Counted from the stretch's first letter, positions 27,796-36,003 are shown. The stretch: DNA of 64,000 nt from Candidatus Limiplasma pullicola (GCA_018710985.1 DVIV01000027.1:1-64000), one strand, 5' to 3'. Made by a program: numbers and translations. Notes: generated by a model from the letters alone, not told the origin.

Positions 27796-29442
27796 TCATG
27801 ACATCTTTTTTGCATCCCGTTTGCTGCGTGCCCTGGGCAAAAAGATATCCACCTGCGCGCCTCCCTTGGGAGCATTGCAGAAGGTAAGCCCGGCATTGTG
27901 TCCGTAGAGCAGTTCCAGGCGCTCGATGGTATTCTGGATGCCCAGCCCCAGTCCTTCCTGGCGCACCCTGGTCTGCTGGAACAGCCTGATTTTTTCCAGC
28001 ACATCATCCGGATAGCCTGTTCCCGTGTCATGAATGCTGATATGAAGCTGTTCCTTGGCCATCTCAATGCGTACTTCCACGTGGTTCACCATACCGATAA
28101 CCAGCGAATGCTTGATCGCATTTTCCGCAAAGGTCTGGATGACAATGGGTGGAATCAGCATTTCCAGCAGTTCCTCCGGGCACTGGATGTCATAGGTGAA
28201 ATTGTCCGGATAGCGAATCTGCTGCAACTGGAAATAATTTTTCACATGCTCCAGCTCCGCCTCCATGGGCACCAGCGGTTCACTGATGTGCGCGACATAG
28301 CGGAAATAACGTGACAGGCACAAGAGCGTTTTTATCATCAATGGATATTGATCCGGCTCCATGGAGTACACTAAATTTAATGTGTTCAGAACGAAATGAG
28401 GCTGCATCTGCTGGGTTAAATACCGGATGCGGATTCGCTCGCTTTCCAGCTGCGAGGCATAGGCTTTGGATTCTGCGTTGGCCACGGCCTCGATGGATCT
28501 GTTGAACTGGCGGTTTAGTTGGTCAAATTCATAGGAGGTGGCCTTTGCTGGAATGCGGTATTTCGTATTTCCCCTGTCGATTTCCTCAATAGCGGTGGTC
28601 AGCTCCCTGAGAGGAGAAAAAATGAGACGCCGCAGCGCAAGCCAGCTCAGCGGGATGATCAGAAGCGTAAGATAGGCAAGCAGCTGCAAAAGCTGAACCG
28701 TCTGGGGCAGCGCCACGGCCTGATCAGCCAGCGTCTGCCTTATGATATAGCCTGTGTCTTCAATGGGTACGTCGATAACGTGTCCCCAGGCAGGCATTTC
28801 AGCTCCTGCAGGGAGAATATCAAAAGTCCTCATATCGCTTTCGTTGAGTCCCAGCTCGGTCCATAGCGCATCCACCTGTACCCAGGCTCCATAGCACAGA
28901 TCTCGCCGGACAACGTTAAATAGAAGAAGCTGTCCCATGGGACTTTCTAGAAACTGCCAACCCTTTATCTGCGTAAAGGGTTCCGCAGTGCTTTTGAGCT
29001 GCTCTTTGAACCAGGTACTGCTTTGATAGTTTTGGCTCCGAATGCCGAAAATGAAAACATCGGCCGTCTGTCCATAGACGTAATACCCAGTAACTGCCGG
29101 ATACTGAAACTGCCAGTTTTTCATGGCGGTGCTGATTTCGTTCTGACATCTGACGGCCTCATATTGCCGCTCATCTTGCAAAGCTTCGACGCTGGTGCCC
29201 ATATCCACCAAATAGGAGCTTCCCAGAATGGTGATTCTCTCCTGCGCCTGGGCAAGCTGCCGCGTTATCTCATCTGCATACATCACCTGAACCTGCCTGT
29301 ATTCCCTGAGAATGCTGTTTAGCGTGAAATCTTTCAAATAGTTGGTTATGTAAAGCGTTATGACGCTGACCAGCATAAATCCCAATACGATAGTAGAAAA
29401 CAGACGCAATGTGAGTGAGGGTACATGGGATTCTCTGGGCAT
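27796..29442 (-). CDS. YesM-like sensor histidine kinase
   Basis: A 548-residue membrane sensor kinase. It has one N-terminal membrane segment (LFSTIVLGFMLVSVITLYIT), an extracellular sensor of about 240 residues, a second membrane segment, a HAMP-like linker (IDRGNTKYRIPA), the His_kinase domain with phospho-acceptor His349 in QMQPHFVLNTLN, and a HATPase domain (NAIKHSL; DTGTGYP). YesM-type kinases usually sense extracellular saccharides and phosphorylate an AraC-type regulator. That partner is encoded divergently, starting 151 bases away. The start at 29442 follows CGGGAGCG; an upstream ATG at 29480 is possible. Confidence 0.88.
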   Translation of the reverse strand: MPRESHVPSLTLRLFSTIVLGFMLVSVITLYITNYLKDFTLNSILREYRQVQVMYADEITRQLAQAQERITILGSSYLVDMGTSVEALQDERQYEAVRCQNEISTAMKNWQFQYPAVTGYYVYGQTADVFIFGIRSQNYQSSTWFKEQLKSTAEPFTQIKGWQFLESPMGQLLLFNVVRRDLCYGAWVQVDALWTELGLNESDMRTFDILPAGAEMPAWGHVIDVPIEDTGYIIRQTLADQAVALPQTVQLLQLLAYLTLLIIPLSWLALRRLIFSPLRELTTAIEEIDRGNTKYRIPAKATSYEFDQLNRQFNRSIEAVANAESKAYASQLESERIRIRYLTQQMQPHFVLNTLNLVYSMEPDQYPLMIKTLLCLSRYFRYVAHISEPLVPMEAELEHVKNYFQLQQIRYPDNFTYDIQCPEELLEMLIPPIVIQTFAENAIKHSLVIGMVNHVEVRIEMAKEQLHISIHDTGTGYPDDVLEKIRLFQQTRVRQEGLGLGIQNTIERLELLYGHNAGLTFCNAPKGGAQVDIFLPRARSKRDAKKMS

Positions 29443-29569
29443 ATGAATCGCTCCCGTCAGCTTTTTGATTTTTATCATAATCCCTTTTTTCGGGGTTGCC
29501 AAGATCCCATGTCATGATCTTATGAAAAGAGGTCATTTTTGTGCGATTCCGGCAAAACAGGGTCTGTGC

Positions 29570-29575
29570 TATAAT
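29570..29575 (+). promoter_or_regulatory. -10 element of the response regulator gene
   Basis: TATAAT stands 18 bases before the regulator ATG, so the transcript would begin close to the ribosome-binding site AAGGAGG (29581-29587). The matching -35 is poor. The 151-base divergent region is shared with the histidine kinase gene. Confidence 0.45.
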
Positions 29576-29593
29576 GAAACAAGGAGGATGGCC

Positions 29594-30364
29594 ATGAAAG
29601 TTTTAATTGTGGATGATGAAGCCTACGCCGTAAATGCTTTAACGAATCGGATTGACTGGAACGGCTTCGGCTTTGGAACGCCGCTTTCCGCCCGATCCAT
29701 GGCGCAGGCCCAAAGCGTTTTTCTTAATGAAAAAATCGATCTGCTTTTGTGCGACATTGAAATGCCGCAAGGGTCGGGACTGGATCTTTTTGAGTGGGTT
29801 AAGGCATATTATCCCAGGACGGAATGCATTTTCGTTACCTGCCACGACGAATACTCTTATCTCAGGGCGGCCATGCAGCTGGGAAGCTGCGATTATATTC
29901 TCAAACCGGTGGATTACAACCAGCTGAAGGAAACGCTTAAAGAGATCGTCCAGCGAATTGCCCGACGAGAGCAGGCTGCTTCCCGGCAGCGTAACGATGA
30001 TCCCATGCCTTTTCACGCGCCTGGCGCATCATCCAACAACCCGTATATCGCCAGCATTATTGCCTACATTTCAGTTCATCTGACCGAACCGATTGCGATT
30101 GCGGATCTGGCGGAGGTCCTGCATTTGAATCCTCAATATGTAATGCGGCTGTTCAAAAAAGAGATGGGATGTCCAATCCTGCAGTATATTACGGCCCAAA
30201 GAATTGCGCTGTCCGTTCGCTATCTGGAAGAAACCAACATTTCCGTAACTGACGTTGCCGTCTTGTGCGGTTTTGACAATTATTCATACTTTACGCGAAT
30301 CTTCAAACGTTTCACGAACGAAACCCCCTTGAATTACCGTAAAAGCGCTCGCGGCAAGAGGTAA
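29594..30364 (+). CDS. YesN-like AraC-family response regulator
   Basis: A 256-residue regulator: an N-terminal receiver domain (KVLIVDDEAYAVN; phospho-acceptor Asp54 in LLCDIEMPQGSG; KPVDY) and a C-terminal AraC-type double helix-turn-helix (NPQYVMRLFKKEMGCP; FDNYSYFTRIFKRFT). It is the probable partner of the divergent YesM-like kinase and the likely activator of the glycosidase/transporter genes. The ATG at 29594 is used because AAGGAGG lies 6 bases upstream; the ATG at 29588 abuts the site. YesM/YesN genes are more often co-directional than divergent. Confidence 0.88.
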   Translation: MKVLIVDDEAYAVNALTNRIDWNGFGFGTPLSARSMAQAQSVFLNEKIDLLLCDIEMPQGSGLDLFEWVKAYYPRTECIFVTCHDEYSYLRAAMQLGSCDYILKPVDYNQLKETLKEIVQRIARREQAASRQRNDDPMPFHAPGASSNNPYIASIIAYISVHLTEPIAIADLAEVLHLNPQYVMRLFKKEMGCPILQYITAQRIALSVRYLEETNISVTDVAVLCGFDNYSYFTRIFKRFTNETPLNYRKSARGKR

Positions 30365-30543
30365 ATTGCTGCCTTGCAATGCATCTGGTCATGATTCTAT
30401 CAATTTTGGTCATCATTTTACTTTTTGTTTCCGGTACGAATGTTTTATGATAAAGGAAAGAGACGGAAACGCGGCATGCGGAAGATGGCCATTACCTGTG
30501 TATGCGGATCTGCTCTACGATTTTCATGAAGGAGATTTGAAAG

Positions 30544-31938
30544 ATGAAAAAGATCAGCATGCTTTCCTTTATCCTGGTCTTTGCCCTGCTGCTGGCTGCA
30601 TGCGGCTGCGCAATTGCGGAAAACGCGCCGCTGAACGATGTTCCCTGTCAGACGGTCACCCTGGCGGAAGATGATCCCGACTATTTTAAAGAACTGTGGG
30701 CGGCGGAACTATATAACTACAAGATGATTCGAAATTTCACCACCATGTATGAAGAAGCCGGCTGGGATGCTTACCGCGACAAGTGCGTCAATCTGGACCG
30801 CATGGACCCAGAGGCTTTGACCGAGGAGGATCAGCAGGTTATCCTCAACGCCAAGGCGGCCCGCGAGGCGCTGGTGCAGCTGATTCCCTACGACGAGGAA
30901 GTTCTGCTGATCTGGGGCGAAGACATGCCCGTTCTCACGGAGGACGTGGAGAGCCAGTTTACCGCGGAGTCTCAGGACAATGCGGATTTCCGCCCCTTCC
31001 TCATCCCGTATCTGATGGATGATCCCAGTCAGGCCAAGGGCAATCTGATTCTCATCTCCGGCGGCGGCAATTATCTCCGCGGCACGGAGGCTCAGGATGT
31101 GGCCCCCGTATTTGTGGAACTGGGGTATAACTGCTTTTTGCTTCATCGCCGCGTGGCGCCCTATGGCCCCGATGAAATCGCCATGGACCTGCAGCGAGCC
31201 ATTCGTTATGTAAAATACCATGGGGAGGCCTGGGGTCTTGGCGGACTGGATGTGGTCGGTGCTGCGGGTTTCTCCGGCGGCGGCGGAAATGTCTGTACCG
31301 TCATTGAAAAGTATTATGGCGATATTACGCCTGACCAGTTTGATCCCGATTATGTATGCGATGAAATTGACGCCGTAAACAGTGATATGCAGATTGCCAT
31401 GCCGATCTACAGCGCGCGTGCGCTGGAGACGGAAAACCCCAATATTCCGCATCTGTTTATCGCGGTTGGCGAAGCGGACAACTTTGAGGGCAGCATCGCC
31501 ATGTTCCAGTGGGCGCAGGGGCTTGGCCTGCATCCGGAGCTGCATATCTTCGGAAACGTCGTGCATGGATTCGGCCCCGGAACCGTTGGCACCAGCTCCA
31601 CTACCTGGACCGAAGCTGCTGACCTGTACATCCAGCACAACCTGCTCAAGATGGAAAAGTATGAAACCATCCCCGAAGAATACACCTTAAAGCAAACCGT
31701 TCTGGTGACTTGGTTCCCCAAGGATGTAGGCGATGTTCCCGTAGATGTCTATGTCAACAGCGACCATAGCAAGTTCTTCCTTTCCTTCTACAGCTGGGGT
31801 GACGATATTCAGGTGGAAGGAATTCTGGTTGGCGACAATGTGGCGGGCGTGACCTTTGACAGCGTGGGATTCTTTACTGAGGATGCACCTAAAATGTGGG
31901 CGCTGACTGACCCCAACGCGTGGACGCCTGTCAAATAA
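30544..31938 (+). CDS. Exported alpha/beta-hydrolase (esterase-like), paralogue C, predicted lipoprotein
   Basis: A 464-residue paralogue of the 17740 and 19433 products: NLILISGGGNYLRG, nucleophile elbow GFSGGGGN (Ser244), AVGEADN where the others have DD, and His in VVHGFGPG. Unlike its paralogues, its signal sequence contains a lipobox (LLLAACGC), so it may be anchored to the outer face of the membrane. It stands alone on the plus strand behind the response regulator, with AAGGAG at 30530-30535 before the ATG, and is followed by a strong hairpin. Extracellular deacylation of glycans is the working guess. Confidence 0.75.
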   Translation: MKKISMLSFILVFALLLAACGCAIAENAPLNDVPCQTVTLAEDDPDYFKELWAAELYNYKMIRNFTTMYEEAGWDAYRDKCVNLDRMDPEALTEEDQQVILNAKAAREALVQLIPYDEEVLLIWGEDMPVLTEDVESQFTAESQDNADFRPFLIPYLMDDPSQAKGNLILISGGGNYLRGTEAQDVAPVFVELGYNCFLLHRRVAPYGPDEIAMDLQRAIRYVKYHGEAWGLGGLDVVGAAGFSGGGGNVCTVIEKYYGDITPDQFDPDYVCDEIDAVNSDMQIAMPIYSARALETENPNIPHLFIAVGEADNFEGSIAMFQWAQGLGLHPELHIFGNVVHGFGPGTVGTSSTTWTEAADLYIQHNLLKMEKYETIPEEYTLKQTVLVTWFPKDVGDVPVDVYVNSDHSKFFLSFYSWGDDIQVEGILVGDNVAGVTFDSVGFFTEDAPKMWALTDPNAWTPVK

Positions 31939-31988
31939 CTGAGCAATACAGTTGCTGCGGCAAGAGACATCTTTGATTTTCATTGGTT

Positions 31989-32024
31989 ACAAGGCTCGTA
32001 ATTCTTATGAATTATGGGCCTTGT
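31989..32024 (+). terminator. 16-bp stem-loop after esterase C
   Basis: Positions 31989-32004 pair with 32009-32024 (16 pairs, two of them G-T) around a TTAT loop. There is no long T-run after it, but the stability and position 50 bases past the stop suggest a terminator or 3' stabiliser. Confidence 0.6.
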
Positions 32025-32161
32025 CTTATGAAATGGCTCGTTTTATATGCCATGAATACATGTGTGTATATGTCGCCGTCTTCAAATGGCTGGAATTAAC
32101 TATGATTTTTCGTCGCAAGTGGGGTTCACTGGCAGAGCTGCAGAAAAGATGGAAAGTATGA

Positions 32162-32329
32162 ATCAACATATATATAGAAGGCATTTTGTATGTGCGTCAG
32201 GCCGCGTCACGCAAGGCGGGCGGGCAGGGAATCCGCTATGTGTGCGAGGTGGAGGGCAGCATCGCCGTGCTGTTCCACGACGAGCCGTACTGGTTTATAG
32301 AACGGGAAGAGAGCGTGTCGAAAGCCTGA
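32162..32329 (+). pseudogene. GC-rich gene remnant without a start codon
   Basis: An open stretch of 55 codons ends at TGA 32327 and reads like a real C-terminus (IRYVCEVEGSIAVLFHDEPY, then WFIEREESVSKA). An in-frame stop sits directly in front of it and no ATG is available; TTG or GTG codons inside are possible starts without a good ribosome site. Its base composition is like the GC-rich transfer module and unlike the AT-rich flanks. I take it as a leftover of element backbone trapped between the two cargo blocks. The family is not recognised. Confidence 0.4.
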
Positions 32330-32399
32330 CAAAAAGCGATAACAAGCGCGTAGCAGGCACAATGTGCCTATCTGGGGGTTGGGGATGCCCCAATCAGCA

Positions 32400-32438
32400 A
32401 TCAGCCGGTTTTGCGTCAGGCAGAACCGGCTGATTTTT
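32400..32438. terminator. Perfect 11-bp hairpin downstream of agrB
   Basis: ATCAGCCGGTT (32400-32410) pairs perfectly with AACCGGCTGAT (32424-32434) and is followed by TTTT on the plus strand. It lies 40 bases past the agrB stop on the minus strand and could end the agr transcript and the transcript coming from the left. Confidence 0.6.
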
Positions 32439-32478
32439 GCAGTTCCTTATAAGGACTGCCCTGCTTGCTACGATTGTA

Positions 32479-33054
32479 TTAAGCATTGCGCCCCTTAGCT
32501 TTTTGAAAAACAGCGACCAATCGTGACATGGCGCATACACCTGATGCAACGCAAAATGCTTGAAGATATTCGTTTTTTCCCCAAAGCGCAATAGCCATTA
32601 GACATATCCCTTGAACCAGCACCGCTCCTCTCGAGCGTTTGCAAAGGATATCGTGTTTTGCCTGCAGGTATTCTTTATTCTTATGGAGTACAAGCGGGTA
32701 TTTTATCATAAACATCAGTCCGACAGTCCCCAGAATACAGCATATCCATTGGTTGAATGGCAGCAGAAACGTTGCAAGGCAGCCCAGCAGTCCCAATACC
32801 ATTGTTATAAAACAATTCAAATGGGTAGAGGCATGAAAGCCGCCGCCAAGCGTTTGATTGACATAGAATAGCGAGATGATTATCAGCGTTTCAATTCCTT
32901 GCGCCAGCACACAGCCTATCAATACCAACCCTGCTGTACTCAGAAACGTGTATAGGGCAGCATCGAACCCATAAACATACACTTCATGATCTGCGGCAGG
33001 TATGATCGTTCTTTTCTCCAATGCCCTAACGATCATTTCTGCAAATTGATGCAT
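32479..33054 (-). CDS. agrB: AgrB-like peptide pheromone protease/exporter
   Basis: A 191-residue polytopic membrane protein of the AgrB family, which cleaves the AgrD precursor and forms the cyclic thiolactone. The catalytic pair is visible as His74 and Cys81 in GGGFHASTHLNC, with the same seven-residue spacing as in Staphylococcus AgrB. Hydrophobic segments follow. It overlaps the sensor kinase gene by 22 bases, and GAGGGGGA precedes its ATG, so agrA-agrC-agrB form one operon. The precursor is not next to agrB; the likely one is at 35754-35879 on the other strand. Confidence 0.88.
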   Translation of the reverse strand: MHQFAEMIVRALEKRTIIPAADHEVYVYGFDAALYTFLSTAGLVLIGCVLAQGIETLIIISLFYVNQTLGGGFHASTHLNCFITMVLGLLGCLATFLLPFNQWICCILGTVGLMFMIKYPLVLHKNKEYLQAKHDILCKRSRGAVLVQGICLMAIALWGKNEYLQAFCVASGVCAMSRLVAVFQKAKGRNA

Positions 33055-34376
33055 TGCGCATCCCCCTCTCGAAGCGGATAAGGCAGCGTGATCGTAGCAA
33101 CAAAGGTGTCACCCGGTGTTTCAAAAGTGCAAAATCCATCCGCATTTTTAGCGATCATTTCAATGCTGCGGATGCCAAACCCGTGAACGGCGGCGTCATG
33201 CTGTTTCGAGGTTATGAACTTCGTAGAATGACGCCTGATGGTTTCTTTCGCCATTGAGTTTTCACATCGAATGATAAACGTGTCCCACATCCGACAGAAT
33301 TTCAAATGGATCTGCCGTGGCTGACTTGGATCAGAGATTCGGTGAATCCCTTCAATCGCGTTGTCAAGCAAATTTCCGACAATGGTGCAAAAATCAACAT
33401 CGTTGATTGGCAAATCGCTTAGCGGATACTGTTCCAAGAAAAGCTCGATATGGTTTTGTTTGCAAGCCAGCAGCTTCGCTGTCAACAATGCGTCTACGGC
33501 AACGGAACCCGTCACATAAACCTCCGATCCTTCTATCTTATTCTCATATTCCGCTAAATACTTTTTGGCAGTTTCGGAATTTCCCTGCGCAACCAATTGC
33601 TCGATCGCCTGGAGCTGATGCTTCAGATCATGTTGGCGCGCGATGGTATCCTGATAGATGTCAGTGAGCGTCTGTTGATGCTGGCGGGTCATCTGCGCAT
33701 GCTTGAGTGCGATCTGACTTTGATTTTCTCTTTGAACAACGTCCGTCATCGTATGGTATAAAAGGACGGATAGAACGGAGCATGATATCATAGCGCCGTA
33801 GGCGGCGAATATATGCCAATCCGTATTCCACAATGCGGAAACCTGCATTGAAAACAGCATTTCGATCGAAAAGAAAACCGCGATATTCGTGCCAAGGAAA
33901 TAGAGCAACGCCGGAACCGCCAGGGGATAATCCGCCTTTCTCATTATGCGAGAAAATACAAAGAAAACAAGGAAAAGGACCAGATTGGTGGAGAGGACAA
34001 AGATCACGCGAAGAGCGCCTGCTTCCATGAGCATCTCGTGGGTCGCAGAGGTCAACGCTTGACATGCCGCCATCATAAGTCCCACGGTTGTGACAACGAT
34101 TACCTCTTTCACCATGACCCATAGCGCCAGGACATACCAGCGCTTGTCCGATACGCAACGCAAATAAACAAAGAAAATAATGGCGTTTATGCTGTCTGTA
34201 ACAGCGATGTCAAAGAATAAATATAACGTTAGAAACGCGGTGCAAGCCGCCACACAAAGGCAGTCTGCGATCTTAACGGTATTTTCAACAGGAACGCATC
34301 TCTTAAGAAAATACACACAGATAATAGATTGATATAGGTTGATGGAGATCTCAAAGAGCATCCATCCAATTGTCAC
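33033..34376 (-). CDS. agrC: AgrC-like GHKL sensor histidine kinase
   Basis: A 447-residue receptor kinase. The N-terminal 210 residues form about six membrane segments, the usual pheromone-binding part. A coiled-coil with the histidine region (QDTIARQHDLKHQLQ) and a GHKL ATPase domain follow (NLLDNAIEGI; HGFGIRSIEMIA). The start is GTG 34376, preceded by GGGAGGA. It lies between agrA and agrB and should report the mature peptide to the LytTR regulator. Confidence 0.85.
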   Translation of the reverse strand: MTIGWMLFEISINLYQSIICVYFLKRCVPVENTVKIADCLCVAACTAFLTLYLFFDIAVTDSINAIIFFVYLRCVSDKRWYVLALWVMVKEVIVVTTVGLMMAACQALTSATHEMLMEAGALRVIFVLSTNLVLFLVFFVFSRIMRKADYPLAVPALLYFLGTNIAVFFSIEMLFSMQVSALWNTDWHIFAAYGAMISCSVLSVLLYHTMTDVVQRENQSQIALKHAQMTRQHQQTLTDIYQDTIARQHDLKHQLQAIEQLVAQGNSETAKKYLAEYENKIEGSEVYVTGSVAVDALLTAKLLACKQNHIELFLEQYPLSDLPINDVDFCTIVGNLLDNAIEGIHRISDPSQPRQIHLKFCRMWDTFIIRCENSMAKETIRRHSTKFITSKQHDAAVHGFGIRSIEMIAKNADGFCTFETPGDTFVATITLPYPLREGDAQCINLQK

Positions 34377-34403
34377 GATGCATTCCTCCCTTGCGCTCAG
34401 GCA

Positions 34404-35132
34404 TTACCCCTTGTTGCCCATATAGTACCAATCATACTTTTTCTTAAATGCCGCGGCAAAGGTTTGGGAAATAGGGACTGTATCGCGATTGGACAGCGTT
34501 AAGCTGTCTCGTGTGTATCGGCGGATGTGGTCCAAATTGACAATATAGCTTCGGTGACATTGACAGAAAAGCTGCTGAGGCAGTTGCGCAGCAAAGTCGC
34601 GCAGTCTGGCGCGTACTTCCGGTTTTTCCCCGGAGTGCTGAAGCGTCAGATATAAATAATGGGATCGTATCTCAACATAAATGATGTCCGAGAAAGGCAG
34701 AACCAACCGCCGGTCCCTGCAAAGAACAGAGATTTTATCTTTAGACAGCAACGAAAAATGGCGATACGCTATCTCCATACAGTCGAAAATGTCTTCTCTC
34801 AAGACAGGCTTCTTTAGATAGCGCAGCGCACTCACGACGTATCCTTCATATACATAATCCGCGTAATTCGTTACGAATACAATGGAAACGGTTTGGTCAT
34901 GCTGCCGGATTTTCTTTGCAAGCGCCATTCCGCTCAATTCACCTGGAATTTGGATATCCAAAAAAAGCAGTTCCGCTGATAAACCACCCTCCCAGCTCGT
35001 CAAAAGTTCTTCCGACGAATCAAAGCAGATACAAGAAACGTCCTGATGATTTGTGGCTTCTTTCCATTCCTCTATAGCATTGCAAATGGCTTCCTGAAAG
35101 CAGCGCTCGTCCTCGCAAATGATAACACGCAT
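34404..35132 (-). CDS. agrA: AgrA-like LytTR response regulator
   Basis: A 242-residue regulator with an N-terminal receiver (RVIICEDE; phospho-acceptor Asp59 in LLFLDIQIPG) and a C-terminal LytTR DNA-binding domain (IIYVEIRSHYLYLT; CHRSYIVNLDHIRRY). The ATG at 35132 has AAGGAGG 8 bases upstream. It is first in the agrA-agrC-agrB operon, the reverse of the staphylococcal order. Its targets probably include the agrD promoter (35691-35720), by analogy with AgrA. Confidence 0.87.
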   Translation of the reverse strand: MRVIICEDERCFQEAICNAIEEWKEATNHQDVSCICFDSSEELLTSWEGGLSAELLFLDIQIPGELSGMALAKKIRQHDQTVSIVFVTNYADYVYEGYVVSALRYLKKPVLREDIFDCMEIAYRHFSLLSKDKISVLCRDRRLVLPFSDIIYVEIRSHYLYLTLQHSGEKPEVRARLRDFAAQLPQQLFCQCHRSYIVNLDHIRRYTRDSLTLSNRDTVPISQTFAAAFKKKYDWYYMGNKG

Positions 35133-35172
35133 CAGCACAGCCTCCTTGCAATATATTTGCAATCCCGGCTAT

Positions 35173-35201
35173 ACCATATTACACGATAATCATATTGTCA
35201 A
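35173..35201 (-). promoter_or_regulatory. Promoter of the agrA-agrC-agrB operon
   Basis: On the minus strand, a perfect -35 TTGACA (35196-35201) and a -10-like TATGGT (35173-35178) are separated by 17 bases, about 40 bases before the agrA start. Confidence 0.6.
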
Positions 35202-35250
35202 CGTTATGAAAGGCATGATAGCCAAATCGAAAAAGCGAAAACCCCTGAAT

Positions 35251-35562
35251 CTATTCGGAAAGTTTTGAGGCATTGATATACGCTTGAAATATTGCTACGA
35301 TTTTAATTCTTTCAGGTTCGGGCAGGTCATCTAAGACCAGCGCATTATTGTATGTGTTGCAAAGCAGATAATCAGCGTTGACCATAAACAATTCGCAAAG
35401 CTGGATAATATTAGCCGCCGAAGGTGTAGTATCCCCAATCTCCCAGTGATAAACCGTTTTTGGATCGACTTTCAGATGCTTGGCAAGAGATTCTTGATTC
35501 AATCTTCGGGATTCGCGCAGCTCCTTAATTCGTGCACAAATTGCATTATTCATATCTTTCAC
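35251..35562 (-). CDS. XRE-family transcriptional regulator
   Basis: A 103-residue protein with an N-terminal helix-turn-helix of the Cro/C1 type (IKELRESRRLNQESLAKHL, then VDPKTVYHWE). A short helical tail follows. The GTG start at 35562 has GGGGTGA upstream; an internal ATG at 35553 is also possible. It lies between the agr operon and the divergent agrD gene, where it may control the pheromone genes or the element. Which of these cannot be told. Confidence 0.8.
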   Translation of the reverse strand: MKDMNNAICARIKELRESRRLNQESLAKHLKVDPKTVYHWEIGDTTPSAANIIQLCELFMVNADYLLCNTYNNALVLDDLPEPERIKIVAIFQAYINASKLSE

Positions 35563-35690
35563 TTAATTCACCCCATATTATCCTACTTCCTTCCCGATCG
35601 GAATATCTTCCTGTGTGTTACGGAAGTATTTACCGGTTTCGTTACCAAAAATCCCGTTCTGCGCCAAATAAGACCCATTTCGCGCCACAA

Positions 35691-35720
35691 ACGGTTAGGG
35701 CGGTTTTAAGATGATATAAT
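35691..35720 (+). promoter_or_regulatory. agrD promoter with LytTR-type half-sites
   Basis: TATAAT (35715-35720) stands 39 bases before the agrD ATG. The -35 position is occupied by ACGGTTAGG (35691-35699), followed directly by GCGGTTTTA (35700-35708). Both resemble the nine-base half-site bound by AgrA-type LytTR regulators. The lack of a TTGACA box fits an activated promoter. Classic AgrA sites are spaced about one helical turn apart, which is not the case here. Confidence 0.45.
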
Positions 35721-35753
35721 TCAGTTAACACAAAGGAAAAGGAGGGAAACATA

Positions 35754-35879
35754 ATGGAAGCATTGCTGACGCTCATTGCCAATTTCATCTATCAGTATGG
35801 TATAACTTGCGCGGGAGCTCCGAGTTTTCATGGTTCGTATGAAGCACCCGTTCCCAGTCAGCTTCGTAAGCAGGATTAA
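35754..35879 (+). CDS. agrD: AgrD-like cyclic peptide pheromone precursor (41 aa)
   Basis: A 41-residue peptide with the three-part AgrD layout: an amphipathic N-terminal helix (MEALLTLIANFIYQYG), a single cysteine (Cys19) in GITCAGAPS for the thiolactone, and an acidic/proline C-terminal tail (YEAPVPSQLRKQD) that AgrB would remove. AAAAGGAGGG precedes the ATG by 7 bases. The distance from Cys19 to the conserved VP (Pro34) is five residues longer than in S. aureus AgrD-I, so ring size or cleavage site may differ. It is transcribed away from agrB, about 2.7 kb distant, which is unusual because agrB and agrD are normally adjacent. Confidence 0.75.
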   Translation: MEALLTLIANFIYQYGITCAGAPSFHGSYEAPVPSQLRKQD

Positions 35880-36003
35880 ATGAAGCTCTGGGAGCATTCG
35901 TGAATCGCTGAAAAGGGATGGTTCCCTTGGGGGTAGATATTTCATGTTGTCCCAGCGTCAATTCATAACCCTTATTCTTGAAAAGAGAAAGAGGGCTTTA
36001 CGC

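Noticed and set aside
32395-32488. 30-codon frame overlapping the agrB stop as a possible agrD
   Set aside because: It has a Cys but too little amphipathic sequence and no AgrD-like tail, and it runs through a terminator-like hairpin. The frame at 35754 fits far better.
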